Shown: positions 25,443 to 33,890, counted from the stretch's first letter. The stretch: DNA of 64,000 bases from Cerasicoccus frondis (GCA_031296915.1 JAVDPC010000034.1:1-64000); one strand, 5' to 3'. Numbers and translations: made by a program. Notes: generated from the sequence alone by a model not told the origin.

Positions 25443-26015
25443 CTAGAGGCGTTGGCGCACGGCTTCGAATAAGCAAACGCCGGTGGCAACGGAGACATTC
25501 AGGCAATCGACCGAGCCCAGCATCGGAATTTTGACCAAGTGGTCACACAGGCGGGCAGTTTTGCTGCGGATGCCCGCGCCTTCCGAGCCCATGACCAGGC
25601 AAAGTGGGCCGCTGAGATCGACTTCGTAAATCAGTTGGCTTTCCTCGTCGCCGGTGCCGACGATCCAGATGCCGAGCTCCTTGAAGCGCTCAATCGTGCG
25701 TCCGAGATTGACGACTTGTACGTAAGGGATTTCGTCTGCTGCGCCCACGGATACGCGACGCACGGTGTCCGTCAATCCGACGGTGCGATGTTGGGGGGCG
25801 ATGACAGCGTGGGCGCCAGCGGCTTCGGCTGAGCGCAGGCATGCCCCGAGGTTATGTGGGTCCTGCACTTGGTCCAGGGCCAGGATAAACGGGTCTTCAT
25901 CGAGCGCCTCCAATCGCTCAATCAGCTCATCCTCATCGATACGATCCAATACCTGTCGTTCGGAAACGTGGGCGTTGGCGCGTGCTTTGACTTGTTTGGC
26001 TCGGCGTCGTGGCAT
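25443..26015 (-). CDS. SpoU/TrmH-family RNA 2'-O-methyltransferase
   Basis: Methylates a ribose 2'-OH in rRNA or tRNA from S-adenosylmethionine. It has the three SPOUT motifs in order: ALDQVQDPHNLGACLRSAEA, CLVMGSEGAGI and IPMLGSVDCLNVSVATGVCL, which form the trefoil knot. Length is 190 residues: compared with RlmB (about 245) it lacks the N-terminal L30e-like substrate-binding domain and has only a short basic leader (MPRRRAKQVKARANAH). RlmB-type guanosine methylation of 23S rRNA is the closest guess but the target is not fixed by the sequence. Confidence 0.9.
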   Translation of the reverse strand: MPRRRAKQVKARANAHVSERQVLDRIDEDELIERLEALDEDPFILALDQVQDPHNLGACLRSAEAAGAHAVIAPQHRTVGLTDTVRRVSVGAADEIPYVQVVNLGRTIERFKELGIWIVGTGDEESQLIYEVDLSGPLCLVMGSEGAGIRSKTARLCDHLVKIPMLGSVDCLNVSVATGVCLFEAVRQRL

Positions 26016-26120
26016 GGTTGAAATTCACGACACTAAGGTGTGCAGTTGCCGCCTGACAAGTCGCAAGCAAGGCTTGGCAATTCAAAATTTCTTTGGGTCG
26101 ATTGGAGCGTCCAGTGAAGC

Positions 26121-27050
26121 TTATTTGTCAGTCTCGACTGACTGTTGGGCTTCCTTGTCGTTGAGCGCGTGGACTCCAGTGCCTACGATGTAGCGCTTGC
26201 CGCGGTAGCTGGCGACTTGGGCGAACCACCACTTCGGGCGTATGTCGCTGGGCTTGTTCGATGGCCAAACCGCGAAGGTCCAATAGCCCTTGGGGTGATT
26301 CAAGGCGCCTGAGATGAGCCCATAGACGAACGCTTCCTGGGCGGGTGTGAACTCGTGGTCTACGGCATCCTGGTAAAGCGGATCATACAGCAGTGTGCCG
26401 TTATCGCTGAGCACGAACAGGTGCGACTTATCGAAGTCGAACAACCATTCGCCTTTATTGAGGGACGGGAACGCTTTTTCCCCCTGCAGTTGAATCAAGG
26501 ATACGGCGTCTTGCACGACGTTGCGGACCATGAGGCGCTCCATTTGCCAGTTGCTTTGCGCGGCGCAGAGCACGTATTCCGGCTCTTTGTGTTCGGGCAG
26601 CGTCAGCACATAAAAGTCGCCGTAGCCCAGGTCGTAGGGATCGTGCTCGATGTGAATATTGCGGACATAGGTTTTGGTGCTGGCGTCCAGAGTTTTAATC
26701 ATCGAAGAGTGGGCAAATGGCTTTGCATTGATCTCGCTTACGTTGAGCAGGTAGCCATCGGCATTGTCGGCGTTCGGCCAAGCCAGAACGTGGCCCGATT
26801 CTGCATCAATCACATAGAGGCCAAATGTGTGCCGGTTCCACTTGGACTTTCCTTCATTTTGAAATGTCGCGATCGCCTTTTCGGGGTCCTTGCCGATCAT
26901 TTCGGCCGCCTCATTCATGGAATAGAGAATTTGCGCGGCCGTCAGTTTATCATTGGCGTAAGAGTCAGTGTTAAAAAACATCTGACTGACTTGCGCCTGT
27001 GCGGTCAGCCAGGTTGAGAGCAAAAACAATGTGGCCGCGTGGCGTAGCAT
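26121..27050 (-). CDS. Secreted/periplasmic double Cache-domain protein
   Basis: 309 residues with a signal peptide (MLRHAATLFLLSTWLTAQAQ) and two small-molecule-binding Cache units. The first is recognisable by DPEKAIATFQNEGKSKWNRH, FGLYVIDAESGHVLAWPNA and MIKTLDAS. The second is recognisable by VVQDAVSLIQLQGEKAFPSL, WLFDFDKSHLFVLSDNGTLL and WWFAQVASYRGKRYIVGTGV. Unlike most Cache sensors there is no transmembrane segment or signalling domain after them. It is therefore a free periplasmic binding protein that would need a partner to signal. Single gene between a SpoU gene and a secreted protein gene. Ligand unknown. Confidence 0.82.
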   Translation of the reverse strand: MLRHAATLFLLSTWLTAQAQVSQMFFNTDSYANDKLTAAQILYSMNEAAEMIGKDPEKAIATFQNEGKSKWNRHTFGLYVIDAESGHVLAWPNADNADGYLLNVSEINAKPFAHSSMIKTLDASTKTYVRNIHIEHDPYDLGYGDFYVLTLPEHKEPEYVLCAAQSNWQMERLMVRNVVQDAVSLIQLQGEKAFPSLNKGEWLFDFDKSHLFVLSDNGTLLYDPLYQDAVDHEFTPAQEAFVYGLISGALNHPKGYWTFAVWPSNKPSDIRPKWWFAQVASYRGKRYIVGTGVHALNDKEAQQSVETDK

Positions 27051-27191
27051 GTGTGCATCGTTTAGGGAATTGCCGTCCGTGACAAACCCGTGTTTGTGAC
27101 AATTCAGTTAAGAGTGATCTGGCTTTCCGATATTGGCTTACTGCCTTGGCGGCTTCTGACAGCGGGGCGCCTGATGGACACGCGGCAGGGG
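27051..27191. other. Short gap with an ACAAAC hairpin
   Basis: Contains ACAAAC-CCGT-GTTTGT (27082-27097) just upstream of the Cache gene and downstream of the next minus-strand gene. It may be a weak terminator or an operator. Nothing else was recognised. Confidence 0.35.
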
Positions 27192-28013
27192 CTAATACTC
27201 CCGGGCATGATCATAATCATAGTTTTCGGAGACTTTCCAGCGGAAGTATTGTTGCCCATCGGTGTAAGCCTCAGTGACGGCGAGCGTTTCTTGATTGCTT
27301 CTTTTGACGAATACGCGCTCCCATGTCTTGAGGTCGCTTGATGTCTGTAGTTCGCAAATCATGCCTTCTACGTTTTCGGCGGTGATTTTCACCCGCTGTG
27401 AGCCTGTAGACTCCACATTGGTCGAAGGCGATAGTGGCTGATCGATGCCGCCGTCACCCGCCAAAAGGTTTGTGAATGGCGATCGCTCATAGGCGCATTC
27501 CTTGATTTTCAGGACGCCAGTTTCTTCGATGTAAGCGTAATCGACAGGAAAAATCAGCCGAACCCAACCGTAGCGTGTTCTACCGTTTCGGACAATCTTA
27601 ACGGCCAGATAGCTGTCCAGGCTGGGTGGGCCGCCCAATATATCATACCCGATATGGGGCAGGTCGCCAGAACGCCAAGTCCGGTATTCGTTATTTACCG
27701 GGCTGCCTTTCAGGATGGTGTTGAATGTGTAAAAAGGCTCATCGTATGGCAGGCCAATATCCCAAACACCCACATACACGCCCGTCCGGGTCGTCAGAGA
27801 GAGCCAGTACTGATACCTTCCGTTGCTATATGTGGTTTCGACATAAAAGTTAATGTCGGCGCCGCCATCCTTATCGACGTCGACGGTGTATGGCGCCGAT
27901 TGTCCCACGCCATAGGAATTCCGCATCACGCGGATATCGAGCTGTGTGTGAATGTATTCTGCTCCAGCTATCGCACAAGACAGGTAAATTAGGGGAATGT
28001 AAATTCGCCACAT
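27192..28013 (-). CDS. Secreted beta-rich protein with verrucomicrobial-type C-terminal module
   Basis: 273 residues if started at ATG 28013, which places a signal peptide (MWRIYIPLIYLSCAIAGAEY) at the N-terminus. A GTG at 28049 would add 12 residues. The middle part contains SLDSYLAVKIVRNGRTRYGW and VRLIFPVDYAYIEETG, a pattern of surface proteins in this phylum. The end (VKITAENVEGMICELQTSSD followed by LKTWERV) matches the short beta module with a StDLxxW core common in verrucomicrobial secreted proteins. No enzyme motif. Role unknown. Confidence 0.7.
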   Translation of the reverse strand: MWRIYIPLIYLSCAIAGAEYIHTQLDIRVMRNSYGVGQSAPYTVDVDKDGGADINFYVETTYSNGRYQYWLSLTTRTGVYVGVWDIGLPYDEPFYTFNTILKGSPVNNEYRTWRSGDLPHIGYDILGGPPSLDSYLAVKIVRNGRTRYGWVRLIFPVDYAYIEETGVLKIKECAYERSPFTNLLAGDGGIDQPLSPSTNVESTGSQRVKITAENVEGMICELQTSSDLKTWERVFVKRSNQETLAVTEAYTDGQQYFRWKVSENYDYDHAREY

Positions 28014-28241
28014 CCGAAAAACATTGAGTAACGCAAGTGGGGTTTGCACTCAAAATCGTCGTTCTTGGTCAGTCAGTGGGAAATTTTAACCTGTCTGTTG
28101 CCACACTTTTCGACCGAACTGAATAAATCAGCTAAGCCGTTAAGGGTTCATTCATGTTGAGGGAGTATAATGGGAGGCGCTACTAGGCATTCACCATGCT
28201 CCATTGTGAGCTAAGCCAAAACCACTCAACTACTATTCGCT

Positions 28242-28898
28242 ATGTATCGCACCTTCCCTCCAAGTCTTTTGTTCACGCTCATGACGCTGTTCGTCGGCGC
28301 GTCCATTGCCCACTCTGCACTGGTGCTGCATCTGGACGTGGCTAATCAGCAAATGACGTTGGTTGGCTCTGGGCCCTTCACCGACCTAACTGGTGACGCG
28401 GATGACCCGTATTGGATTCGCTTTAGCACCGATAGCTCGACGACCGGGACATTTTATGAGGAATATTTGCCGGATGACTTTGGCTACGTGAACGGGATGG
28501 GCAATGACCAACACTTTTTCGGAGACAGTAGTGTCGTTCAAGTTAAGGATAACGGCCAGCAACTGATCATTGAATTATACTTTCCCGCTTCTGGCCCGTC
28601 AACTGAGGGGTATTTAACTGGCGGCGTAGTGATGGATTACATGTCAATCACGGGAAACTTAGCCACGGCTATTGGCGATGGCAGTGGGCTATTCGGTAAA
28701 TCCATGACGCCGTTGATGCCGAATCCGAATGCGACGTTCCCGTTCGATCCGGACTACGCGATAAGCATCGTTTCGGAGCTCCCCCCCATCCCCGAACCCT
28801 CGACAATCTATGCCTTCGTCTGTGGTCTGGGCTTGATGGGGCTCGTCGCATATCGACGAATTCATTCTCAGCGTAGAGCATTGAAAACGCAGCAGTAG
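28242..28898 (+). CDS. PEP-CTERM sorting-domain protein
   Basis: 218 residues. A signal peptide (MYRTFPPSLLFTLMTLFVGASIAHS) is followed by an Asp/Gly-rich, strand-rich secreted part. At the C-terminus is a complete PEP-CTERM signal: PEPSTIYAFV, a hydrophobic helix (CGLGLMGLVAYRR) and a basic tail. Such tails are recognised by an exosortase that moves the protein to the surface or to exopolysaccharide. No exosortase is in the window. The secreted part (LVLHLDVANQQMTLVGSGPF) is typical of the group and gives no function. Confidence 0.87.
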   Translation: MYRTFPPSLLFTLMTLFVGASIAHSALVLHLDVANQQMTLVGSGPFTDLTGDADDPYWIRFSTDSSTTGTFYEEYLPDDFGYVNGMGNDQHFFGDSSVVQVKDNGQQLIIELYFPASGPSTEGYLTGGVVMDYMSITGNLATAIGDGSGLFGKSMTPLMPNPNATFPFDPDYAISIVSELPPIPEPSTIYAFVCGLGLMGLVAYRRIHSQRRALKTQQ

Positions 28899-29052
28899 CT
28901 CATTGCTAATCGGTCGCGCGGCTGTTGACGGCCTTTTGCTGTCTTGGATTCATTGTGTGGCATTTGGAGATTACCTGACATTCTTAAATTGGCTAGGCAA
29001 CTTCATCCGTGTTTGCGCCAGTGGCGCAACTCTCCGATGCCGCGGGACGCTG

Positions 29053-30282
29053 CTACCACGTTTCCACACATGCTGCGAGCGCGTCATCCGCGATTTGCAG
29101 CGTGGCGTCGATGTCGGCGTTGGTGTGGGCGGCGCAGAGGAACCAGTTGTGGTGCGGGTGCAGAAAGGCGCCGCGCTTCATGGCCTCGGCGCACCATTGC
29201 TGCTGGCGCACGAAGTTGGTTTCTTCGGTGAGGCGATAAAAGGGGACCGCTGGCGGGCCGCTGGGCAGGATTTCGTGGCCGTGCTTTTCGCCGATTTTCA
29301 CGAGGCCGTCGGCTAGGCGTAGGCCGGTTTGTTTGATCTGCGCAATGACGCTATCGCGCTCGATGATCTCCAGCGTTTTGAGGGCGGCGGCCATGGGGAC
29401 CGCGCTGTTCCAATAGCTGCCGGTCAGGAAGACTTTGCTGGCGGCGACGCGCAGGTGCTCGGCGCCGAGGGCGGCGGAAATCGGGTAGCCATTGCCCAGT
29501 GCTTTGCAGAAGCAAACGATGTCTGGCGTGTAGCCAAACTCCGCATGACTGCCGCCGATGTTCAGGCGGAAGCCCCCGCGAATATCGTCGCTGATCAGTA
29601 CGATGCCGTTAGCGCGGCAGATCTTTTCGAGGCCGGCAAAAAAGCCCTCGGCGCCGAATACGCTGTCGGCAAACACCGGGTGATGCCACGGACTGACAAT
29701 CAGCGCGGCGATCTGGCCTTTGTATTTATCGACGAGCCCCTCGAACGCGGTCAGGTCGTTGAAAGCAAAACTATGGATGTGCTCGCGGTCTTCATCAATC
29801 AGGCCGCCATGGCCCGGTGTACACCACGGATCGACGCCGTGGTAGGAGCTCTTGAAGCGGATGATCTTTTTGCGCTTGGTGTGTTCGCGCGCGACTTGGA
29901 TTGCCCACGTGGTGACGTCGCCGCCGTTCTTGGCCAGCACGCCCCAGTCGGCAAAGTCGACCAGCGACACCAGCTTCTCAACGAGCTCCACGAAGCGCTC
30001 GGTGGGGTGGTTAAAACAGTTGCCGAGCTCGCGTTGCTTCGCGGCGGCTTCGTCGACTTCCGGGTGATTGTAGCCGAGGATGATCGGTCCGTAGCCGCAC
30101 ATGAAGTCGATGTATTCATGGCCGTCGACATCCCAGTAGCGGCAGCCGTCGGCCTTCGCCGCATAGTAGGGACTGGCGCCGGGCAGGCAGGCCGCGGGGC
30201 TCATGTGACCATAGATGCCGCCGGGCGCGACCTTCGATGCGCGCTCAAACAAAGACAGGGATTTTTCGTAATGCGAACTCAT
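29053..30282 (-). CDS. Class III PLP aminotransferase, glutamate-1-semialdehyde aminomutase-like
   Basis: 409 residues. A fold-type I class III aminotransferase: YWDVDGHEYIDFMCGYGPII, LGYNHPEVDEAAAKQRELGN, the phosphate-binding region NGGDVTTWAIQVARE, the cofactor Asp in IVLISDDIRGGFR and the Schiff-base Lys in FCKALGNGYPISAALG. It resembles GSAM but carries KALGNGYP where I expect K-GGGLP in true HemL. It also lies 9 kb from the haem cluster, so I do not call it hemL. More likely it aminates a keto-sugar or other ketone. It stands alone, bounded by a long inverted repeat upstream. Confidence 0.8.
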   Translation of the reverse strand: MSSHYEKSLSLFERASKVAPGGIYGHMSPAACLPGASPYYAAKADGCRYWDVDGHEYIDFMCGYGPIILGYNHPEVDEAAAKQRELGNCFNHPTERFVELVEKLVSLVDFADWGVLAKNGGDVTTWAIQVAREHTKRKKIIRFKSSYHGVDPWCTPGHGGLIDEDREHIHSFAFNDLTAFEGLVDKYKGQIAALIVSPWHHPVFADSVFGAEGFFAGLEKICRANGIVLISDDIRGGFRLNIGGSHAEFGYTPDIVCFCKALGNGYPISAALGAEHLRVAASKVFLTGSYWNSAVPMAAALKTLEIIERDSVIAQIKQTGLRLADGLVKIGEKHGHEILPSGPPAVPFYRLTEETNFVRQQQWCAEAMKRGAFLHPHHNWFLCAAHTNADIDATLQIADDALAACVETW

Positions 30283-30334
30283 CGTTGGGAAGTCTTGTGA
30301 GCTTAAAATTCTTGGCCTGAGATGAAAGATTTTT

Positions 30335-30418
30335 GGTGGAGCCCGGTGTCCCTACCGGGCTGTTTCAATTGGTTGGCGCTTGGGCGACGCAAGCCCGGTA
30401 GGGACTCCGGGCTCCACC
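30335..30418. repeat. Long inverted repeat between genes
   Basis: Arms of 27 bp at 30335-30361 and 30392-30418 are complementary at 26 of 27 positions, with a 30-bp spacer. Each arm itself contains GCCCGG...CCGGGC and can form its own hairpin. It lies in the 142-bp gap between the SCP2-like gene and the aminotransferase gene, both on the minus strand. Confidence 0.85.
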
Positions 30419-30424
30419 CGTAAT

Positions 30425-31210
30425 TCATTTGGGCGGATCGATGAAGCCCTGCACGCGCTCCATCAGGGCGTTGAGGTGGTCGGCCAGGGGCGCGAGGCCC
30501 ACGATTTTAATGTCGCCGCGGCCGACGGCGGCCATCGAATCGAGGCGGTCGAGCACGGCGTTGGCGGCGATGGTGGAGTCCTTGAAAATCACGCGGACAG
30601 CGGGCTCGGTCGGCGGTTCGCCAACGCCGCTTTTTAAGGCGCCGCTCACAAAATTGATCCAGCGCGGCGTGCCGTTTTCGCCTAGTTGGAAGGCGGCAAG
30701 ACCCTGCGGTCCACTGGCCAGCCATTCGCGGCTCTTTCGCTCTGCAACGCAAAGTTGGCAGGTCGCGCGCAGCGCCAGGCCGATCGACATTGGCGCAAAG
30801 AGTTGGCGGAAGTTTTCATCGGCCAGCTGTTCGTCGCTGGGCTTGAGCCACGACTCCATTTCTTTGGTCAGCGCGATGAAGGTCTTCATCTTGCCGAGGC
30901 CGCTGAAGCCCTTGAGCGGAAGCGGGGGCAGGGCGGGCTTTTCAAAAAACGTTGCCGCGGCCTGGCCGTCGCTGAGGAACATCAGCTCGATGCCCGTTGG
31001 CGAATCGCCCGCAATGTATTCGCAACCTTTCGACTTAAAGAAGTAACTTGCGCGCAACCCCGAGCGCGTGCGAAAGCAAAGCGAGAAGCCGTTGTCTTTG
31101 AGCAGCGCCTGCGCCTTCGGCGACGCCTTGATCACATCGTCCAACGTCGGAAACACCGCGTGCAAAAACAGGCGGGCTTGGAGATGCTTCAGGGCAACGA
31201 CGGAGTTCAT
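30425..31210 (-). CDS. SCP2-like (sterol-carrier-fold) protein, function unknown
   Basis: 261 residues, no signal peptide or membrane segment. The C-terminal part (PRWINFVSGALKSGVGEPPT, VRVIFKDSTIAANAVLDRLD, GRGDIKIVGLAPLADHLNAL) has the layout of an SCP2 lipid-binding domain. The first half (GIELMFLSDGQAAATFFEKP) may be a second, more diverged copy. Cytoplasmic lipid or hydrophobic-ligand binding is the likely role but is an inference from weak resemblance. It carries a one-mismatch CTTTGC-N3-GCAAAG palindrome (30740-30754). The start ATG at 31210 is followed by NSVVALKHLQ. Confidence 0.6.
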   Translation of the reverse strand: MNSVVALKHLQARLFLHAVFPTLDDVIKASPKAQALLKDNGFSLCFRTRSGLRASYFFKSKGCEYIAGDSPTGIELMFLSDGQAAATFFEKPALPPLPLKGFSGLGKMKTFIALTKEMESWLKPSDEQLADENFRQLFAPMSIGLALRATCQLCVAERKSREWLASGPQGLAAFQLGENGTPRWINFVSGALKSGVGEPPTEPAVRVIFKDSTIAANAVLDRLDSMAAVGRGDIKIVGLAPLADHLNALMERVQGFIDPPK

Positions 31211-31243
31211 GGCGGTTACTAAGAAGAGAGAGGAAATGCTGAC

Positions 31244-31525
31244 CTAGCAATTTTGATCATCACTCTTATCTTGTTTATCAAAAATATCTTTTAGCGCATT
31301 TGGCGCAAGCTCGGGGTGCTGTCGATAAATGGGGAAAAAGATGCTGGATCCAAGTGTGGCTAATACATGCCCAACTACAAGCGCCAGTTCACGGTGTTCA
31401 TCTTCGCTTAATGCTTCTTTAGACTTATCCAATACCTCAATTAAGCTATCTTGGTATGCTGACGTGATGTCGGAGAGCTCTTTTGCAAGTGCTCGGTCTG
31501 GAACATTGGCGTGGTAGACTTGCAT
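31244..31525 (-). CDS. Small hypothetical protein
   Basis: 93 residues from the ATG at 31525 (MQVYHANVPDRALAKELSDI). The reading frame stays open upstream into the end of the glycosyltransferase gene, but that part is Arg/His-rich and is plainly out-of-frame sequence. The protein is helical and acidic near the C-terminus (YRQHPELAPNALKDIFDKQD) with one hydrophobic stretch LALVVGHVLATLGSSIFFPI. Its base composition is more A/T rich than its neighbours, suggesting separate origin. The region just before Met (GLDNVANYTPQL) also looks protein-like, so a start upstream or an old frameshift is possible. Confidence 0.45.
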   Translation of the reverse strand: MQVYHANVPDRALAKELSDITSAYQDSLIEVLDKSKEALSEDEHRELALVVGHVLATLGSSIFFPIYRQHPELAPNALKDIFDKQDKSDDQNC

Positions 31526-31554
31526 CAGTTGAGGAGTATAGTTCGCTACGTTAT

Positions 31555-32703
31555 CTAGGCCAGCGACGCCAGTCTTTTCAAAATGTCGAGCGGGTGCTGT
31601 TGCGGGCGGACGAGGACCATTTTGGCCTTGGTGTCGGCGAGTCGCTCGGGGTTGTCGAGGAGCGGTTTGACCAGCTTGGGGAGCTGCCCGGCGCGGTTCA
31701 TGACGAGATCGATGCCGTGGGCGCGCATGAACTTCACCGTGATCCACTCCTGCGGCATGATGCCGCCGAGGCCGTTGAAAATGATCGGGCAGCCGGCGAG
31801 AATACTTTCGCTCGTGGTGCCGGTGCCGGGGCGCGCGACGACTGCTGAGGCGCATTGCAGCAGCTTGAACATTTCGGTGAAGTAAGGCAGCGGCTTGATC
31901 CTGATTTCCGGGTTCGCGATGCCCCACACGTTGAGCGCATCGAGCGCGACTTCGTTGCGGCCGCAGAGCGCGACGACTTGCGGGCAGACTTTGGCGCGGG
32001 CCAGTCCGTCGAGCAGGTCGAGGTGGTTGTTAGCGCTGTTGGCGCCCGTTGCGAGCACGAGAATGAATTGGTCGGGATCGAGCCCGAGCGTGTCGGTGAT
32101 CCACTGGCGCTTGGCCTCGGGCGAGAGCGGGTCGGCCCAGAACCCGGGGTTGAGCATGAAGCCGCCGACGTGGTTTTTATCCGCGGCCATGCCAAGGTGG
32201 GCAGCCCAGTCGCAGGTCTCCTGCACGGCGCCGATAAAGCCATCGCTCGCGGGGTTGACCCAGTGCTTGCTGAAGCCGTAGCCGCCGAACAGCTCGCCGC
32301 AGTAGGTGAGGCACTTAACCTTGTCCGCTCCGAGCACTTCCTTGGCCAGCGCGAAGAAGCCGTGGTTCAGGTGCGCGTGCGTGCTGACGATTACGTCCGG
32401 GCGGACGCGTAGGAGCTCTTCGGCAAAGCGTTCGCGGCCCTTGATCGCTGAGGCCTTGCGGTGCATCGCGGCGAGCTCGAGGAAATTGAAATACCCGTGG
32501 TGAAGCCAGGGCGCATGCAGCTGAATCCAGTTGTAGGTTTCGACGCCAAACTTGTAGAGGCCGTCGAGGCTCTCGAGCGTCTGAAAGATTTCGACTTGGA
32601 TGCCGAGGCTGGCGGCGGAAGGATGCTCGGCCCAGGCCTTGAGCGAACGCGCGCGCATGTCGTGACCGCCGCCGGTGCTCGATGTCAGCACCAGAAGCTT
32701 CAC
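31555..32703 (-). CDS. Glycosyltransferase, MGDG-synthase/GT28 type
   Basis: 382 residues of a GT-B enzyme resembling processive diacylglycerol glycosyltransferases. The N-terminal block LLVLTSSTGGGHDMRARSLK and VRPDVIVSTHAHLNHGFFAL match the MGDG-synthase domain. The C-terminal donor site is LVLATGANSANNHLDLLDGL, RPGTGTTSESILAGCPIIFN and GIMPQEWITVKFM. It probably makes a membrane glycolipid from UDP-sugar. The start codon is GTG (32703), whose TGA overlap with the SET gene stop (GTGA) indicates translational coupling with it. Confidence 0.85.
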   Translation of the reverse strand: MKLLVLTSSTGGGHDMRARSLKAWAEHPSAASLGIQVEIFQTLESLDGLYKFGVETYNWIQLHAPWLHHGYFNFLELAAMHRKASAIKGRERFAEELLRVRPDVIVSTHAHLNHGFFALAKEVLGADKVKCLTYCGELFGGYGFSKHWVNPASDGFIGAVQETCDWAAHLGMAADKNHVGGFMLNPGFWADPLSPEAKRQWITDTLGLDPDQFILVLATGANSANNHLDLLDGLARAKVCPQVVALCGRNEVALDALNVWGIANPEIRIKPLPYFTEMFKLLQCASAVVARPGTGTTSESILAGCPIIFNGLGGIMPQEWITVKFMRAHGIDLVMNRAGQLPKLVKPLLDNPERLADTKAKMVLVRPQQHPLDILKRLASLA

Positions 32704-33365
32704 GACTTCTTCTTTTTCTTTTTAGCGACTTTGGCCTGCTTGTCGGCTTTGGCTTTCTTGGCGGTTTTCTTCGTTTTGGCGTCCTTTTTCTTGGAAGGCT
32801 TTTTGACCTCCTTTGCGGCGGACTTCGACTTCTTGGCAGCCTGCTTTTTCTTCTTCGCCTTTTCGGCGGCCTTGGCCTTTTTCTTTTTCAGAATCTTCTT
32901 CAGCTTCGGGCGATCGCACTTGGCCACGATGTAGCCCACGCACTTTTCGCTGCCGCAGCGGCAGGGGTGGTCGAGGAAGCACTCGATGCTGTAACCGTAG
33001 TCGAAGGACAGCTCGTCGTCCTTCTTAATGTCCTGCTTGGCGTAGATGAAAATGCGGTCCTCTTCGTTGATGGCCTCGCAGTTTTCCTCGCAGCTGTGGT
33101 TGATGTATTTGGCGGGGTTGTTGTCGGTGTTGCCGTCGAGGTCGTATTCCTCGTTGAGGTCAAAAATGTAAACGAGCCCTTCGCCGGACTTGCGGGCCTT
33201 GGCGTCCCACTCGAGGCAGCGCTTCTCGGACTCGGCCTTCGGGACGAGCTCACCGATGTATTCGATGATCTTCTCGCCTTCTTTGATGTCGACCCGCGCA
33301 AACATCCCCTGATTGTGAATTGAGGAGCCGCGCAGTTCCCAGACCGGTTTCTTTTTCTTTGCCAT
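32700..33365 (-). CDS. SET-domain lysine methyltransferase with histone-H1-like tail
   Basis: 221 residues. Residues 1-150 form a complete SET domain: SSIHNQGMFARVDIKEGEKI, EYIGELV, the pseudoknot motifs YINHSCEENCEA and DELSFDYGYS, and a post-SET Cys cluster (CRCGSEKCVG) as in histone methyltransferases. Residues 155-221 are almost only Lys and Ala with Ser/Thr/Val (KKKKAKAAEKAKKKKQAAKK and similar), like histone H1 or bacterial nucleoid proteins. The tail may bind DNA or be methylated itself. I start it at ATG 33365 (MAKKKKPVW); an earlier ATG adds 18 unlikely residues. It overlaps the glycosyltransferase start by 3 bp. Confidence 0.88.
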   Translation of the reverse strand: MAKKKKPVWELRGSSIHNQGMFARVDIKEGEKIIEYIGELVPKAESEKRCLEWDAKARKSGEGLVYIFDLNEEYDLDGNTDNNPAKYINHSCEENCEAINEEDRIFIYAKQDIKKDDELSFDYGYSIECFLDHPCRCGSEKCVGYIVAKCDRPKLKKILKKKKAKAAEKAKKKKQAAKKSKSAAKEVKKPSKKKDAKTKKTAKKAKADKQAKVAKKKKKKS

Positions 33366-33445
33366 AGTTGCCAGTATCGCGCGCATTGAAGCCGCTGCGG
33401 CCCCATTTAACAAGCGCAAATCCCCAGCATCCTGCCAACGTGTGA

Positions 33446-33567
33446 TTTAACCGCAGAGAACGCAGAGAGCGCAGAGCCAGCAAACGCTAAGCTAATTCTC
33501 CATAAGATTCTTATACAAAAAAAATTCAGATTCATCTCTCTGCGTCCTCCGCGTTCTCTGCGGTTAA
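33446..33567. repeat. AACCGCAGAG-family inverted repeat
   Basis: The left arm (33446-33476) starts TTTAACCGCAGAGAACGCAG; the right arm (33536-33567) is its near-complement ending CGTTCTCTGCGGTTAA. The spacer is A/T rich. The terminal TTAA of the right arm supplies the TAA stop codon of the small membrane protein gene. Confidence 0.88.
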
Positions 33568-33836
33568 TTCTTTTGTTCCTGTTTTCGGCGCCAGAGGTAT
33601 TTCAGGCAGTCGACAATGCCGGCAAAGCGGTAGCTGGAATCAACGTAGTGCTCGATCACATAAAACATGAAATAATAAATCCGCGCGGCGCTCCAAATAA
33701 CAGCCATGATCACCACTGCCCGCACCCAGATTCGTGCATCGAGCACCACGATCAGCGACGACATCAGCAAAATCACCGCAAACAGCGCGGCCTTGACGAA
33801 GATCCACCGGGGGCTCAAATCTTGAGAAAGGCGCAT
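33564..33836 (-). CDS. Small membrane protein, unknown
   Basis: 90 residues from ATG 33836 (MRLSQDLSPRWIFVKA) with two predicted membrane helices: AALFAVILLMSSLIVVL and WVRAVVIMAVIWSAARIYYF. A short basic tail (YLWRRKQEQKN) follows. Upstream in-frame starts at 33854 or 33908 would overlap the divergent acpH-like gene and are less likely. Its stop codon is provided by a dispersed repeat. No family recognised. Confidence 0.6.
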   Translation of the reverse strand: MRLSQDLSPRWIFVKAALFAVILLMSSLIVVLDARIWVRAVVIMAVIWSAARIYYFMFYVIEHYVDSSYRFAGIVDCLKYLWRRKQEQKN

Positions 33837-33890
33837 GTAATTAAATATCACCATAAAACGGCCGATAACTTGCTTAGATAGATTTGTTCG

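Noticed and set aside
29053..30282. Assignment as hemL
   Set aside because: PLP-lysine motif and context do not match true glutamate-1-semialdehyde aminomutase.
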